Shown piece after piece: positions 32,503 to 41,697 of a DNA stretch of 64,000 nt. Below the pieces are notes generated by a model, which ran no database searches, was not told where the DNA came from, and was given only the letters and a program-made list of their open reading frames with translations. The DNA lies in the IMG/VR virus record IMGVR_UViG_3300042905_003454, positions 1 through 64,000 of that record; one strand, 5' to 3'. The translations under genes and the position numbers were made by a program. Origin of the DNA: a virus. Position 1 is the stretch's first letter, and each line of letters starts with the position of its first letter.

Positions 32503-33545
32503 TCTTCTTCCTTGGACAATGCATTATTGTAAGCCGCATTTATGATCTCGGCAAGCAAAGGTTTTTGAATTGACTTCTCGTTGATTGTTTCTACTTCTTC
32601 ATGCAAAAGTTGCAGCGTGTCTTTGTGAATGTCCACAGCAACAAGTTCTGGGTTGGCAGAAACTTCTTCTGCAACCACTAACTCTGCAACACCTGCCTCA
32701 TAGAACTTGTCTAGATATTTTTCAAATAGTACTGGCTTTGTTTTGTTCTTCACGAAGATCTTGACATAACAATCCTTGAACTGAGAATGATCTAGCTTTT
32801 CTTTGTTATCTTCGTCATAATCAATCGTATGGAATAACTTTCTGGTATTCTTGACAAATGTAAGAGTACGATCCTGAAAGTCGAAGACATGGAACCCCTT
32901 TTCTTCCCAAACGTCAGAAAAGCCCATTTGGTATTGCGTTCCGAGATAATGAATATTATCACGGCTAGACTTAATGTGATAATGCCCAGTAAGAACGTAC
33001 TCAAACTTATCGAAATGTTTGGGGTCATAACCTTGCTCTATGAATACTCCACGGATGCTTTGAAAGCCAAAAAGTTCAAGATGGCCTAGCAATACAGAAC
33101 ATGTGTTGTCTGCAAGAAACTTTGCTGCTTGATCTTCATTCTCCGGGTTTATCCACGGGAGCAATGCGACACAACCGCAGGAAAGATGTATATTGGTCGG
33201 CTCTGAATATACTGACCAATTCGAATAATGTCCAGCGAGTTCCTGCAAGGAGTTGATGGAATTGGTATTACGATAATAGGTGTCGTGATTTCCACAGATG
33301 ATGTGGACTTTGATACCCATCTCAAGTAGTGGGTCAAAAAACTCTTTTTGAACTCTGTGAAGCGTCTTAAAATTGACATATTTTCTCCTGTCAAAAAGAT
33401 CTCCTAGATGGAAGATAGTCTTGATGTTGTGTTCCTTCATGTATGGAAACAATTGTTCCGTGAAAAACTCAAGGAAGTAATCAAGAACTATGCACGAATC
33501 ATTCTTGTATCCAAAATGAGTGTCGTTAAGAATTATTGCTTTCAT
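32499..33545 (-). CDS. 47: recombination nuclease subunit, SbcD/Mre11-like (T4 gp47)
   Basis: A 348 aa metallophosphoesterase. Motifs are NDTHFG (D8, H10), GDLFDRR, CGNHDTYY and TGHYHI, which coordinate two metal ions in Mre11 nucleases. It pairs with gp46. It overlaps the end of gene 55 by 4 bp. Confidence 0.95.
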   Translation of the reverse strand: MKAIILNDTHFGYKNDSCIVLDYFLEFFTEQLFPYMKEHNIKTIFHLGDLFDRRKYVNFKTLHRVQKEFFDPLLEMGIKVHIICGNHDTYYRNTNSINSLQELAGHYSNWSVYSEPTNIHLSCGCVALLPWINPENEDQAAKFLADNTCSVLLGHLELFGFQSIRGVFIEQGYDPKHFDKFEYVLTGHYHIKSSRDNIHYLGTQYQMGFSDVWEEKGFHVFDFQDRTLTFVKNTRKLFHTIDYDEDNKEKLDHSQFKDCYVKIFVKNKTKPVLFEKYLDKFYEAGVAELVVAEEVSANPELVAVDIHKDTLQLLHEEVETINEKSIQKPLLAEIINAAYNNALSKEEE

Positions 33546-34111
33546 AGATCAAATGGATCCGGCTTTGGCTTTCGCTTTTTTCTCTTTGCCTTCTTTGGCT
33601 GACACATTTCATCAAACCTTACCATGTCGGAATCGGTCAGACCAAAAAAATCTCGTCTTCCAATATCCATTCCAGCATAGGTTTCATTGAACCAATTTTG
33701 AAAGTCTTTGTTGTTCTGTTGTTCTGCAAACTTATATTGAACATACTTTTCTTTCTTTTCTTTGTTGATTATACGCACAAAAGAAAACCAGCAAATTTGG
33801 GTTAGATAACCAAATGGACTGGTTGAACGCTTAGGATCAAAATTGTCTATGTAAGTTATGCAATTTAAAACGGCATCAGACACCATTTCGTCTCTATAGG
33901 AATAGTTTGCAAAATTTGGTCTATATGACAATCGGCTTGCTATCTTCAATACACACTCACCGATGTAATCTGGTAACTTTGGCTTCTTTCGTCCAGAGTT
34001 GTCTGCGTCTTTGCACTTCTTTTTGTATTCAACCAAGGCATCGTAGAGCTGCTGATTGTCTACATAATCAGCATCCGATGGCTTGGCTTTTTTCTTTTTG
34101 GTCTTTTTCAC
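33542..34111 (-). CDS. 55: late transcription sigma factor (T4 gp55-like)
   Basis: A 189 aa sigma70-related factor that directs host RNA polymerase to late boxes such as TATAAATA. A very Lys-rich N-terminus is followed by YVDNQQLYDALVEYKK, like the T4 start, and the region-2-like segment DEMVSDAVLNCITYIDNFD with FGYLTQICWFSFV (about residues 90-125). The start is GTG (34109-34111) with AAAGG directly next to it. It explains the late boxes listed in this window. The gene order 46-47-55 matches T4-like phages. Confidence 0.93.
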   Translation of the reverse strand: MKKTKKKKAKPSDADYVDNQQLYDALVEYKKKCKDADNSGRKKPKLPDYIGECVLKIASRLSYRPNFANYSYRDEMVSDAVLNCITYIDNFDPKRSTSPFGYLTQICWFSFVRIINKEKKEKYVQYKFAEQQNNKDFQNWFNETYAGMDIGRRDFFGLTDSDMVRFDEMCQPKKAKRKKRKPKPDPFDL

Positions 34112-34113
34112 CT

Positions 34114-35034
34114 TTAAAGTGTAGCATCTATATGGGTTTTGTCAAGATATTCCATCAAGTCTCTGCTTGGAATCCAGTTCAAAACTGATTTTAGTTTTTC
34201 TACATTTGCCTTACTATTGCGACACTCACCCATTCTTTCTGGTAAATATTCGTGTTTAGATTTGTCTAGTTGAATTTTTGAAGCGATTTCGTTTATGTTA
34301 TATGCTTTCCCGGTACCAACATTAAACACTTCACCATTGTATTTTTGTTCACTCAAACTAAACTTATAGTTGGCTTCAACAACATCTTGTACGTGAACAA
34401 AATCTCTGGTTTGCAACCCATCACCTATAATTGTGATGTTTTGGTTGTTCTTTTTTTGTTTTTGAAATATTCCAATGACGGGAGCGTATTGACCCTTAGA
34501 CGGATTTCTTGGCCCATAGACATTGAAATAACGAAGACAAACCGTGTCTACCCCATAAAGATTTCCATATAAATTACAATATTGCTCGGCATGCAATTTA
34601 CTCAATGAATATGGATTAAGGCAATCTGGTTTATTGATTTCTTTCTGCTCTTTTGAAGAATTTCCGTATATAGCCGATGTGCTTGATAATATCAATTTTG
34701 AAACTGAATATTTTTTGCACAATGACAACATTGTCAGTGTCCCCATTGCATTTACTTCAAACGCTTTTTGTGGATCTTCAATGCATTTTTGTATTCTGGC
34801 TTCTGCTGCAAAATGCAAAACTATATCAGGTTTATATTTGTTAAAAATATCTGAACACATTATATAGTCTGAAACATCATAATGGTAATAGATTGCTTTA
34901 TCATTATAATAAAAATTATCATGAACATCAGAAGAAAGATTGTCTATGACAACAACGGTATGTCCTTTGTTGATAAGCAAATCAACTGTATTTGAACCAA
35001 TAAAACCACACCCACCAGTAACAAGATATTTCAT
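34114..35034 (-). CDS. NAD-dependent sugar epimerase/dehydratase (GalE-like)
   Basis: A 306 aa extended short-chain dehydrogenase. The nucleotide-binding GGCGFIGSN is at residues 7-15, the catalytic YSLSK near 143-147, and a sugar-nucleotide domain follows. It probably interconverts a UDP- or GDP-sugar (4-epimerase or similar); the substrate is not readable. It closes the sugar cluster next to gene 55 and overlaps the previous gene by 4 bp. Confidence 0.88.
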   Translation of the reverse strand: MKYLVTGGCGFIGSNTVDLLINKGHTVVVIDNLSSDVHDNFYYNDKAIYYHYDVSDYIMCSDIFNKYKPDIVLHFAAEARIQKCIEDPQKAFEVNAMGTLTMLSLCKKYSVSKLILSSTSAIYGNSSKEQKEINKPDCLNPYSLSKLHAEQYCNLYGNLYGVDTVCLRYFNVYGPRNPSKGQYAPVIGIFQKQKKNNQNITIIGDGLQTRDFVHVQDVVEANYKFSLSEQKYNGEVFNVGTGKAYNINEIASKIQLDKSKHEYLPERMGECRNSKANVEKLKSVLNWIPSRDLMEYLDKTHIDATL

Positions 35035-35843
35035 ATAACTTTTTTATCTGATAATTGTTTTTCTATATTTGAAGCAATAGCCATTGGATCAATATTATTT
35101 TTATATAACTTATTATTATCTTCAATTATTGTTTTTAATTTTTCATTACTTGTATTTTTTATGGTGTTTAAAATACTGGGTATTTCATTTTCATCTTTAT
35201 ATATAAAAAATTTATTATTTTTATAATAAGGATAATCTGGTTTTTGTGAGGCAATAATAATATTTCCACACATTAAAGCCTCTGCCATTTTTGAAACTTC
35301 TGGAGAAATATAGCCATTTGGACATATTGTAACTATTGCATTTTGCATTTCTTTTAAATATAAATTGTGAGGTAATCCAAAATTAAAATTAGTATTCCAA
35401 TTTATAGAATTGTTTAAATCATTTTGGCATTTTTGTAAAACATGATATAATTTTTCACGTGACGGTGTTAACCACATATTACAATATAAAAAATATTTTC
35501 TATTTTCTATAGGAATTTGTTCAATTTGGGAATAATTAAAACATACTGGAAATGGAATAATTTTGTTGTAATTAAAATAATCAAATGGAGCATATTCTTT
35601 TAAAATAAGAACTATGCTTTGATCATTGTAGTAAGGTGGTATCCGATGCCACTCGTCTGCTAAATCAAAAACAATTTTTAATTTGTCAGTTTTAAACAAT
35701 AAATCTGTGCATTTTTCATAATCACTTGGGTGACTGCTAACTACAACAATATCAAATTTATTTTTTATAACATCATTTAAATTTAAATATATTGATTCAA
35801 TATATTGTTTTTGTAAAATATTTTGACTAAAAAGTTTTAACAC
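35031..35843 (-). CDS. putative glycosyltransferase, GT-B/exostosin-like
   Basis: A 270 aa protein. The C-terminal half has the pattern SPEVSKMAEALMCGNIIIAS, as in the nucleotide-sugar binding domain of GT-B enzymes that keep an E-x7-E-like region. The N-terminal part is short, so the first Rossmann domain may be reduced. The start appears to be GTG at 35843 with no clear ribosome site, so the N-terminus is uncertain. Very AT-rich, like its neighbours. Confidence 0.6.
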   Translation of the reverse strand: MLKLFSQNILQKQYIESIYLNLNDVIKNKFDIVVVSSHPSDYEKCTDLLFKTDKLKIVFDLADEWHRIPPYYNDQSIVLILKEYAPFDYFNYNKIIPFPVCFNYSQIEQIPIENRKYFLYCNMWLTPSREKLYHVLQKCQNDLNNSINWNTNFNFGLPHNLYLKEMQNAIVTICPNGYISPEVSKMAEALMCGNIIIASQKPDYPYYKNNKFFIYKDENEIPSILNTIKNTSNEKLKTIIEDNNKLYKNNIDPMAIASNIEKQLSDKKVI

Positions 35844-35858
35844 AATTTTAAATATTCT

Positions 35859-36845
35859 TTATTTCCAATAAGAATATATTCCCCTTTCAACCTCATAAGA
35901 ATCCCATTTTTTCTGAATTCTATTGGGTTGGATTTTGGCCCAATTCCACATTTCTGTCAAGCCATCCTTTAAACTAGTTTTATCTTCATAAAAAAGTATA
36001 TCTTGTGATTTTTTCCAAGTTGACCATGCATATTTTACTTCGTGTCTTTCTTCAAGATAGACTTTTTTACCATAACCCATAACCTCTAAAATAATATCTG
36101 CAGTATCATTTATAGAGTATTCTTTAATGCCACCCAAATTTATTATTTGTTTTGATGCCAATTTACTTGTTCCAGCTAACCATAATGGATTTAAACAATC
36201 ATCAATATAGCTAAATGCACGTTTTTGATCACCACTACCATATATTGTTATTGGTTTATTGTTTAAATTTTGATACATCCAAATACCCAAAACGTTTCTG
36301 TATTTGTCCCATATATTTTGGTTTTTTCCATAAACATTATGAGGTCTTATTATACACCAATCTAAACCATGTTGTATTCCGGCTATTTCAATATCTTGTT
36401 CACAAGCAGCTTTGGCGACTCCATAAGGATCTATAGGATTTCTAAGCATAATTTCATCAAATGGTGGTACATTATTTCCATATACTGCCATCGAAGAAGT
36501 AAAAATTAATCTTTTTACATTATGGTTTATACAATTGTTTACTATATTAGCTGTAGACAAAAGATTATTGTTATAATTAAATTTACGAATAAATGGACTA
36601 AGACCTTCTGCGGCATAGGCCGCAAAATGATAGACTAATTCCGGTTTTGTCTCTTTAAAAATTTTATTAATTTTATCATCTAAACAATTAGATTCATAAA
36701 ATTTAATTTTAGGATCAATATTTTCTATATAACCACCACTCAAATCATCTACACCAATTACATTTATATTTTTATTTTGTTCTAAAAGCCAAGACGAAAA
36801 TCTTGACCCCAATAATCCAGCAACACCTGTTACTAAAATATTCAT
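35859..36845 (-). CDS. NAD-dependent nucleotide-sugar epimerase
   Basis: A 328 aa extended SDR protein with TGVAGLLGSRF at 6-16, active site YGVAK near 151-155 and the substrate-loop pattern RPHNVYGKNQN. It resembles UDP-glucose 4-epimerase-type enzymes of O-antigen clusters; it lacks obvious features of GDP-fucose synthase, though this cannot be excluded by eye. It lies 15 bp after the gmd stop. Confidence 0.85.
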   Translation of the reverse strand: MNILVTGVAGLLGSRFSSWLLEQNKNINVIGVDDLSGGYIENIDPKIKFYESNCLDDKINKIFKETKPELVYHFAAYAAEGLSPFIRKFNYNNNLLSTANIVNNCINHNVKRLIFTSSMAVYGNNVPPFDEIMLRNPIDPYGVAKAACEQDIEIAGIQHGLDWCIIRPHNVYGKNQNIWDKYRNVLGIWMYQNLNNKPITIYGSGDQKRAFSYIDDCLNPLWLAGTSKLASKQIINLGGIKEYSINDTADIILEVMGYGKKVYLEERHEVKYAWSTWKKSQDILFYEDKTSLKDGLTEMWNWAKIQPNRIQKKWDSYEVERGIYSYWK

Positions 36846-36860
36846 TGTATGTTCTCCATT

Positions 36861-37835
36861 TTATCTTTTACAAATTTTTAAATTATGTTCAATCATATCA
36901 TCCATAAGAGTTTGAAAAGTATATTCGGGTTTCCAGTTAAGAATTTGTCTAATTTTTGTGGAATCGCCCCTTAAATACTTTAATTCTTCTGGTCTTAAAA
37001 ATTTTTCATTTTGGACCACATGTTTGGTATAATCTAAATTCAATTTTGTAAACACATATTTTACCATATCCAATACAGAATGTGTTTCCATTGTTGATAC
37101 AACAAAATCATCGGGTTTATCATGATTTATTATTAAATGCATTGCTTTAACATAATCTTTAGAGTGACCCCAATCTCTGTATGAATCCATATTTCCTAAT
37201 TCTAAAGTATTTTCATAACCATATTTAATATTAACAGCAGTTTTAATAACTTTACTAGTAACAAAACTTGACCCTCTTCTTGGAGACTCATGATTAAATA
37301 AAATTCCATTTACCGCATGTAAATTATAAGAATTTCTATAATTTCTTACCAAAGAATAACCAAATAATTTAGAACAGCCATAAGGACTTACTGGGTGCAT
37401 TGGAGTGGTTTCTCTTTGAAATCCATCATCGTCAACAGAATTACCAAACATCTCAGAAGAACTTGCTTGATAAAATTTTGCATTTGGACAAGATCGCCTG
37501 TATGCTTCCAAAATATTCATGACACCCAAACCATTTGTCTGTGCTGTAAATTGTGGAATTTCAAAACTTACTTTAACATGGCTTTGTGCTGCTAAATTAT
37601 AGATTTCATCTGGTTGTATTTTATCTAATAAACGTTCTAAACTAGATTGATCTAATAAATCGCCATAACTAATATTTAATTTTTCTCTAATTTCATTAGA
37701 AAATCGGTTTTGTTGATTTTCTGCAACAGAATTTCTTCTAACAATTCCATAAACATCATACCCTAAACTTAAAAGATATTCTCCTAGATATGATCCGTCT
37801 TGACCGTTTATTCCGGTAATAAAAGCCTTTTTCAT
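36861..37835 (-). CDS. gmd: GDP-mannose 4,6-dehydratase
   Basis: A 324 aa enzyme converting GDP-mannose to GDP-4-keto-6-deoxymannose, the precursor of GDP-fucose, GDP-rhamnose and GDP-perosamine. ITGINGQDGSYL (6-17), SSSEMFG, SPYGCSK and the NHESPRRG motif are diagnostic. It is slightly shorter than typical Gmd (about 345-370 aa) but complete in motifs. Together with the fucosyltransferases upstream it suggests fucose- or perosamine-type glycans. Confidence 0.95.
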   Translation of the reverse strand: MKKAFITGINGQDGSYLGEYLLSLGYDVYGIVRRNSVAENQQNRFSNEIREKLNISYGDLLDQSSLERLLDKIQPDEIYNLAAQSHVKVSFEIPQFTAQTNGLGVMNILEAYRRSCPNAKFYQASSSEMFGNSVDDDGFQRETTPMHPVSPYGCSKLFGYSLVRNYRNSYNLHAVNGILFNHESPRRGSSFVTSKVIKTAVNIKYGYENTLELGNMDSYRDWGHSKDYVKAMHLIINHDKPDDFVVSTMETHSVLDMVKYVFTKLNLDYTKHVVQNEKFLRPEELKYLRGDSTKIRQILNWKPEYTFQTLMDDMIEHNLKICKR

Positions 37836-37838
37836 AAA

Positions 37839-38429
37839 TTACTTTCTAAAAATATCCATCTCTGTTAAATCCGGCCAATCTTGGATAGTCCATTGAACCG
37901 GAGGTGTTTCGATTGCTTTTGGTAATTTTTCTAATCCCAACTTTGCTGTTTCTGGTGTCATATAATAATGATATCCAACAGTGGATATATTTTGATCTCT
38001 CCACGGAACATTGTGTTCTCTTCCATCATATGACATTTTTTTAAGTTGGTTTGCCGCTTCTAAATTATCTGTAAGAATTATACCACCTCTGCCAAGCGAA
38101 AGATGTTTTTTGTATTGAAAACTTATATTCATGTAAGTATTTTGAATATAACTATTTTTTTTCCATAATACTGCTGCGTCAATTATATTTTCAGTAAGAT
38201 AGTAATAATCTTTCCAGTTTTCATCTTTCCACTCAAGTATAATATTTAATTTTTTGGCTAAAAAAGGAATAGAAAGATACGTGTGTTTTGGCACACATAT
38301 CTTTTCATTTTTTTTATATCTTAAACACAGTTCTACACCATGTGTACATGAATCCACGGCTATTGCGTATGGAGCTCCAAAAAAATTTTTAATTTCATTT
38401 TCAAACTGTGTTATTAAATCAAAATCCAT
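37839..38429 (-). CDS. shortened DegT/DnrJ/EryC1-type aminotransferase
   Basis: A 196 aa protein with the fold-type I PLP pattern of sugar aminotransferases: FFGAPYAIAVDSCTHG at the N-terminus, then SFQYKKHLSLGRGGIILT, whose lysine is where PLP would bind, and a final YHYYMTPETAKLGLEKL. The family is normally about 370 aa, so the C-terminal domain is missing. The frame is open and clean, not obviously decayed. ATG 38429 is preceded by a late-like box at 38448-38455. Activity is uncertain; it may be a compact enzyme or a PLP-domain remnant. Confidence 0.7.
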   Translation of the reverse strand: MDFDLITQFENEIKNFFGAPYAIAVDSCTHGVELCLRYKKNEKICVPKHTYLSIPFLAKKLNIILEWKDENWKDYYYLTENIIDAAVLWKKNSYIQNTYMNISFQYKKHLSLGRGGIILTDNLEAANQLKKMSYDGREHNVPWRDQNISTVGYHYYMTPETAKLGLEKLPKAIETPPVQWTIQDWPDLTEMDIFRK

Positions 38430-38447
38430 AAAAATTAACAATCTAGT

Positions 38448-38455
38448 TATTTATG
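38448..38455 (-). promoter_or_regulatory. late-type promoter box (CATAAATA) inside the sugar cluster
   Basis: CATAAATA lies 18 nt before ATG 38429 in one of the few real gaps of the sugar cluster (38430-38488). It could restart transcription of the aminotransferase, gmd and epimerases late in infection. Confidence 0.45.
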
Positions 38456-38488
38456 TAATATAATATATTATTTTATAATGTCAAAAAA

Positions 38489-39019
38489 TTATATTTCAGA
38501 ATAACCCAACTTTTTTGCATTATTTAATATTATTGATGGGTCTATTTTTTTAACCAAAACTGCTGGATTACCTTTATACACTCCCCACTCTTCTGTTTCA
38601 CCCATAAGCAAACTTCCTGCGGTTAATAGTACACCCCTTCTTAAAATCGATCCGGGAAGAACTATTGCATTGGTGCTAACATTTGAAAACTCTTCCATCG
38701 TGACAGGTTTATTTATTTGTGTTCCTTTATATTCATTTGGAATCATTGCCCCAAATAATCCGCTTCCATCAAATCTATCTGAAGCACAAATTATTCTGGC
38801 ACCAGCCATAATATTATTAAATCCTTTAACTTCAAAATAAGAATTTTTACCACCTATAATAGTAACATACGGTCCAATGTGAACATACGAACCAATTTTA
38901 ATATTGGGTGTGCAGTAAAATCCTTTATCTATTGCAATGTTTGATCCATTTATTGATAGAGAATTTTTTACAAAATTATCATTATCAATTAGTACATTTG
39001 TACCTTTTATATCAATCAT
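38489..39019 (-). CDS. left-handed beta-helix acyltransferase
   Basis: A 176 aa protein with hexapeptide-like repeats through most of its length (IAIDKGFYCTPNIKIGSYVHIGP, then AIVLPGSIL and LLTAGSLLMG), the mark of trimeric sugar acetyltransferases. The catalytic histidine is not clear. With gmd and the DegT-like gene it could acetylate an amino sugar. It overlaps the methyltransferase stop by 4 bp. Confidence 0.85.
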   Translation of the reverse strand: MIDIKGTNVLIDNDNFVKNSLSINGSNIAIDKGFYCTPNIKIGSYVHIGPYVTIIGGKNSYFEVKGFNNIMAGARIICASDRFDGSGLFGAMIPNEYKGTQINKPVTMEEFSNVSTNAIVLPGSILRRGVLLTAGSLLMGETEEWGVYKGNPAVLVKKIDPSIILNNAKKLGYSEI

Positions 39020-39600
39020 AAGGATTTTACGAAGTCGTCAACTGTTATAAGATTTAATAGTTTTGTTCTATTTAAATTAAAAAATTCATAATTTAAATTG
39101 TAGGGGTCTTCTACGTCTATAAGATCTTGGTATCCTTCAGAGATTATACCACACCCGTAATCCGTATCAATGACTCTCATGTACAAATCTTTTCTTTCAG
39201 TTTTTAATTTGACCCAAGCTTTCCAACAATCTCCTGTCCATGGAGCCCCAGACATTGGTTCGGGATACCTTTGTACAAATTCATTGTAAGGATTCATGTC
39301 GTGGCAAATAATATATCCATTTGTATTTAATATTTTTAAAGAATTTATTATATCAAAATATACTTGTTTGCACCAGTGCAAACCATCAATAAAGATTATA
39401 TCAAATTTTTCTGTATTTTGTTTAAAAAAATCATCGGATGTCATTTTAAACGAAACTGGAACACATGGATTTGGATCTACTGATATTTTATAATCACAAA
39501 CTATCGAATTAAAATTTATTCCGGGCCCCATTCCTATTTCTAGATAGGATTTAGCATTTATCTTGTTTATTAAACGTTGTATTATTTCTGTTCTTAACAT
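39016..39600 (-). CDS. class I SAM-dependent methyltransferase
   Basis: A 194 aa Rossmann methyltransferase. LEIGMGPGINF (20-30) is the SAM-binding motif I, ISVDPNP follows as the acidic motif region, and DIIFIDGLHWCKQ is motif IV. The pattern HxxxxVxxDI is typical of enzymes acting on sugars in glycan clusters (methyltransferase 24-like). It could cap or decorate the glycan. It lies 1 bp from the next gene. Confidence 0.85.
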   Translation of the reverse strand: MLRTEIIQRLINKINAKSYLEIGMGPGINFNSIVCDYKISVDPNPCVPVSFKMTSDDFFKQNTEKFDIIFIDGLHWCKQVYFDIINSLKILNTNGYIICHDMNPYNEFVQRYPEPMSGAPWTGDCWKAWVKLKTERKDLYMRVIDTDYGCGIISEGYQDLIDVEDPYNLNYEFFNLNRTKLLNLITVDDFVKSL

Positions 39601-39601
39601 A

Positions 39602-40486
39602 TTATGCCTTAAACACTTTCTTTATATTTTCGTTCCACAATATTCCCCCACAAAATAATCCAGATATTTTTCCAAAAAGATAATCGCATTTTCCTAACAA
39701 TTTAGTTTGTATTATAGCTTCTTCACCCAATAAACGGCGATGATTTTCTCTTTTTGTGCTAATTTCTATCCAGCAATGTACTTTGTTATAGTACTCCGGT
39801 GTTTCATCAGTTTTTCTAAAGACATCGGGAATATAATAAGAATTTGGAAAAGTTTTTGACAAGGTTTCTATATAATCACTATCTTCGCTAACAAAAAATA
39901 ATTTATTTATTTGAGGATTTTCATCTAGTATTGTTTGTATTTTTTTTACATAATCTTGAATAGTAAAAATTCCATATTCTGGATGAATAGCATCAAATTC
40001 TGTTCCCCGTATCATCATACCTAGAGTAGTATAGCCTTTTAATTCTTTTTCATAGATTTCATTAACTTTATCTAAAATAAATTGTTTTGGTTTTATATAC
40101 AATTTATCAACCGTTTGTTGTCTGATAAGTTGATCCGGCTGATCAAAATAATGTTTTGAATGATCTATTATTTCTGATCTCCTTGGAACAGTACAATCTA
40201 TGATAATATCGTCTGGCTGTGGAATATCTTGATCAAACCAATAATCAAATGGGTTACCGTTTGGAACCAATATGCTGGTTTGTCTAGTTTGTCCCGATAT
40301 ATCACTCATGTTTGGTGTAAAACCTTCAACCCATGTAGTTCTACCCCAATCAATATATGGGATTCCTTCTCCTTTAGTTTCATGATGGTGGATAAGATGC
40401 TCTAGACAAATTCTATAATTTGAAAAAAATCCATAACCGTAACCCCATCCATGGTAAATTGGCTGTATTCTATAATATTTTTTCAT
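39602..40486 (-). CDS. putative fucosyltransferase (GT23/O-FucT-like fold)
   Basis: A 294 aa protein. The C-terminal half shows the pattern MMIRGTEFD, FFVSEDSDYIETLSKTFP and EEAIIQTKLLGKCDYLFGKISGLF, which is how the GDP-fucose binding site of the alpha-1,6- and O-fucosyltransferase superfamily reads (Arg motif, [ST]xDxx, then ExxxxxxxxxDxxxxxxSxF). This fits the gmd gene in the same cluster. The acceptor is unknown. Confidence 0.65.
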   Translation of the reverse strand: MKKYYRIQPIYHGWGYGYGFFSNYRICLEHLIHHHETKGEGIPYIDWGRTTWVEGFTPNMSDISGQTRQTSILVPNGNPFDYWFDQDIPQPDDIIIDCTVPRRSEIIDHSKHYFDQPDQLIRQQTVDKLYIKPKQFILDKVNEIYEKELKGYTTLGMMIRGTEFDAIHPEYGIFTIQDYVKKIQTILDENPQINKLFFVSEDSDYIETLSKTFPNSYYIPDVFRKTDETPEYYNKVHCWIEISTKRENHRRLLGEEAIIQTKLLGKCDYLFGKISGLFCGGILWNENIKKVFKA

Positions 40487-40899
40487 TTTAAAAATTCTTT
40501 ATCTAAGGCCAGTCCTTCATATGGTCCAGTTTTATATTCATAAACAATTGTATTTGGTTCAAGGATAAGGTAATTGTGACCACCGTATAAAGTAAAACTT
40601 GCATCACCGGGATTTAAAATAACTTCTGTTAACATAGAATCATCAATATCATAAAAAATTGATTTAATTTTACCTTTAATTACAATCCAAGATTCTTGTG
40701 CTATCTGATTTGTATAACTTCTACTTTTTTCTATGTGCTTGTGGGCTTTAAATGTTTGATTATTTTCTAGACACATAAACGAACATTGTAAAAAATTATC
40801 TTCAGGAATAATGTTTACCCTCGCAGATACATTTTCTAGTCTATGGACAAGATGAAGTAGTTTATTTGGTTCAACTTTAGAATAATATTTTTCAATCAT
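40483..40899 (-). CDS. WbuC-like cupin protein
   Basis: A 138 aa single-domain cupin with HKHIEKSRSY and later GDASFTLYGGHNYLI, giving the histidine/glutamate metal sites. WbuC-type proteins are common in O-antigen clusters; their precise reaction is not known. The start is ATG 40899, overlapping the previous stop (ATGA) with AGGTGG upstream; an earlier GTG at 40917 is less likely. Confidence 0.78.
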   Translation of the reverse strand: MIEKYYSKVEPNKLLHLVHRLENVSARVNIIPEDNFLQCSFMCLENNQTFKAHKHIEKSRSYTNQIAQESWIVIKGKIKSIFYDIDDSMLTEVILNPGDASFTLYGGHNYLILEPNTIVYEYKTGPYEGLALDKEFLK

Positions 40900-41693
40900 G
40901 CGTCTATTTTTTCCCACCTATTAGGTATAATATCACTTATGTTGTGATAAGATAATACTGGACCAAACCATTGTTTTGGAGCGATCACTCTATTTATGTC
41001 TTCCTTCATCCACGCACCCCACCAACTAAAACTAGAATTAGACATTATACAATTTTTTCCTTCTTTCATTAAAAATAAATCTATGTAATCTTTATTATTT
41101 TCCATAAAAATATATTGATCACCGATAAAATTATTTTTACATGTTTGAATGTCATCGCTAAAAATAATATAAGGTAACTTAGAATTTAAAAGTTTTATAC
41201 CATTTAAAAAATATGAAATTGGTAAGTTATTGTGAGAATAAGGATTTTTAACATAATCCCCGAGACGGATGTGTATAACATTAAATTGTTTTGGTAATGT
41301 TTTTAAGATTAGACTTATTTTATTTTTTATATCATCTGTGGGTTCAAAATATTTTAATATTTGATCTCTGTATTTGTAAAAATACTTTTCACTTTGAAAA
41401 AAACCGTTTACTATTGAATTATCTTGTGGTATATGGGGATCATAGTGAAAAGGGTATTCATATTTTGGAATATTATTTTTTGGTGATTCTACTATACATT
41501 TTTGAAATAGATGCAAGTAGTCATTGGCATAATTTATTTTTGGGTTATGATATTGCTCATCATTTAAAAATTTTAAATGATCAAATAAATTTGGAAAAGA
41601 TGGTTGCGTATTATTTTCTTTTGCAAATGCATATGTTGCTGCCATTTGAAAAAGCATATTACACAAACCACCTTTTAAATAACAATATATCAC
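40896..41693 (-). CDS. alpha-1,2-fucosyltransferase (GT11)
   Basis: A 265 aa enzyme with the GT11 motifs GGLCNMLFQ (8-16; the usual GGxGNQxFQ has Cys here), HIRLGDY (141-147), YIIFSDDI and MSNSSFSWWGAW near the end. It adds fucose from GDP-fucose to a galactose-type acceptor. The start codon is GTG (41691-41693). It is direct evidence that fucose is the product used in this cluster. Confidence 0.93.
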   Translation of the reverse strand: MIYCYLKGGLCNMLFQMAATYAFAKENNTQPSFPNLFDHLKFLNDEQYHNPKINYANDYLHLFQKCIVESPKNNIPKYEYPFHYDPHIPQDNSIVNGFFQSEKYFYKYRDQILKYFEPTDDIKNKISLILKTLPKQFNVIHIRLGDYVKNPYSHNNLPISYFLNGIKLLNSKLPYIIFSDDIQTCKNNFIGDQYIFMENNKDYIDLFLMKEGKNCIMSNSSFSWWGAWMKEDINRVIAPKQWFGPVLSYHNISDIIPNRWEKIDA

Positions 41694-41697
41694 AGTA

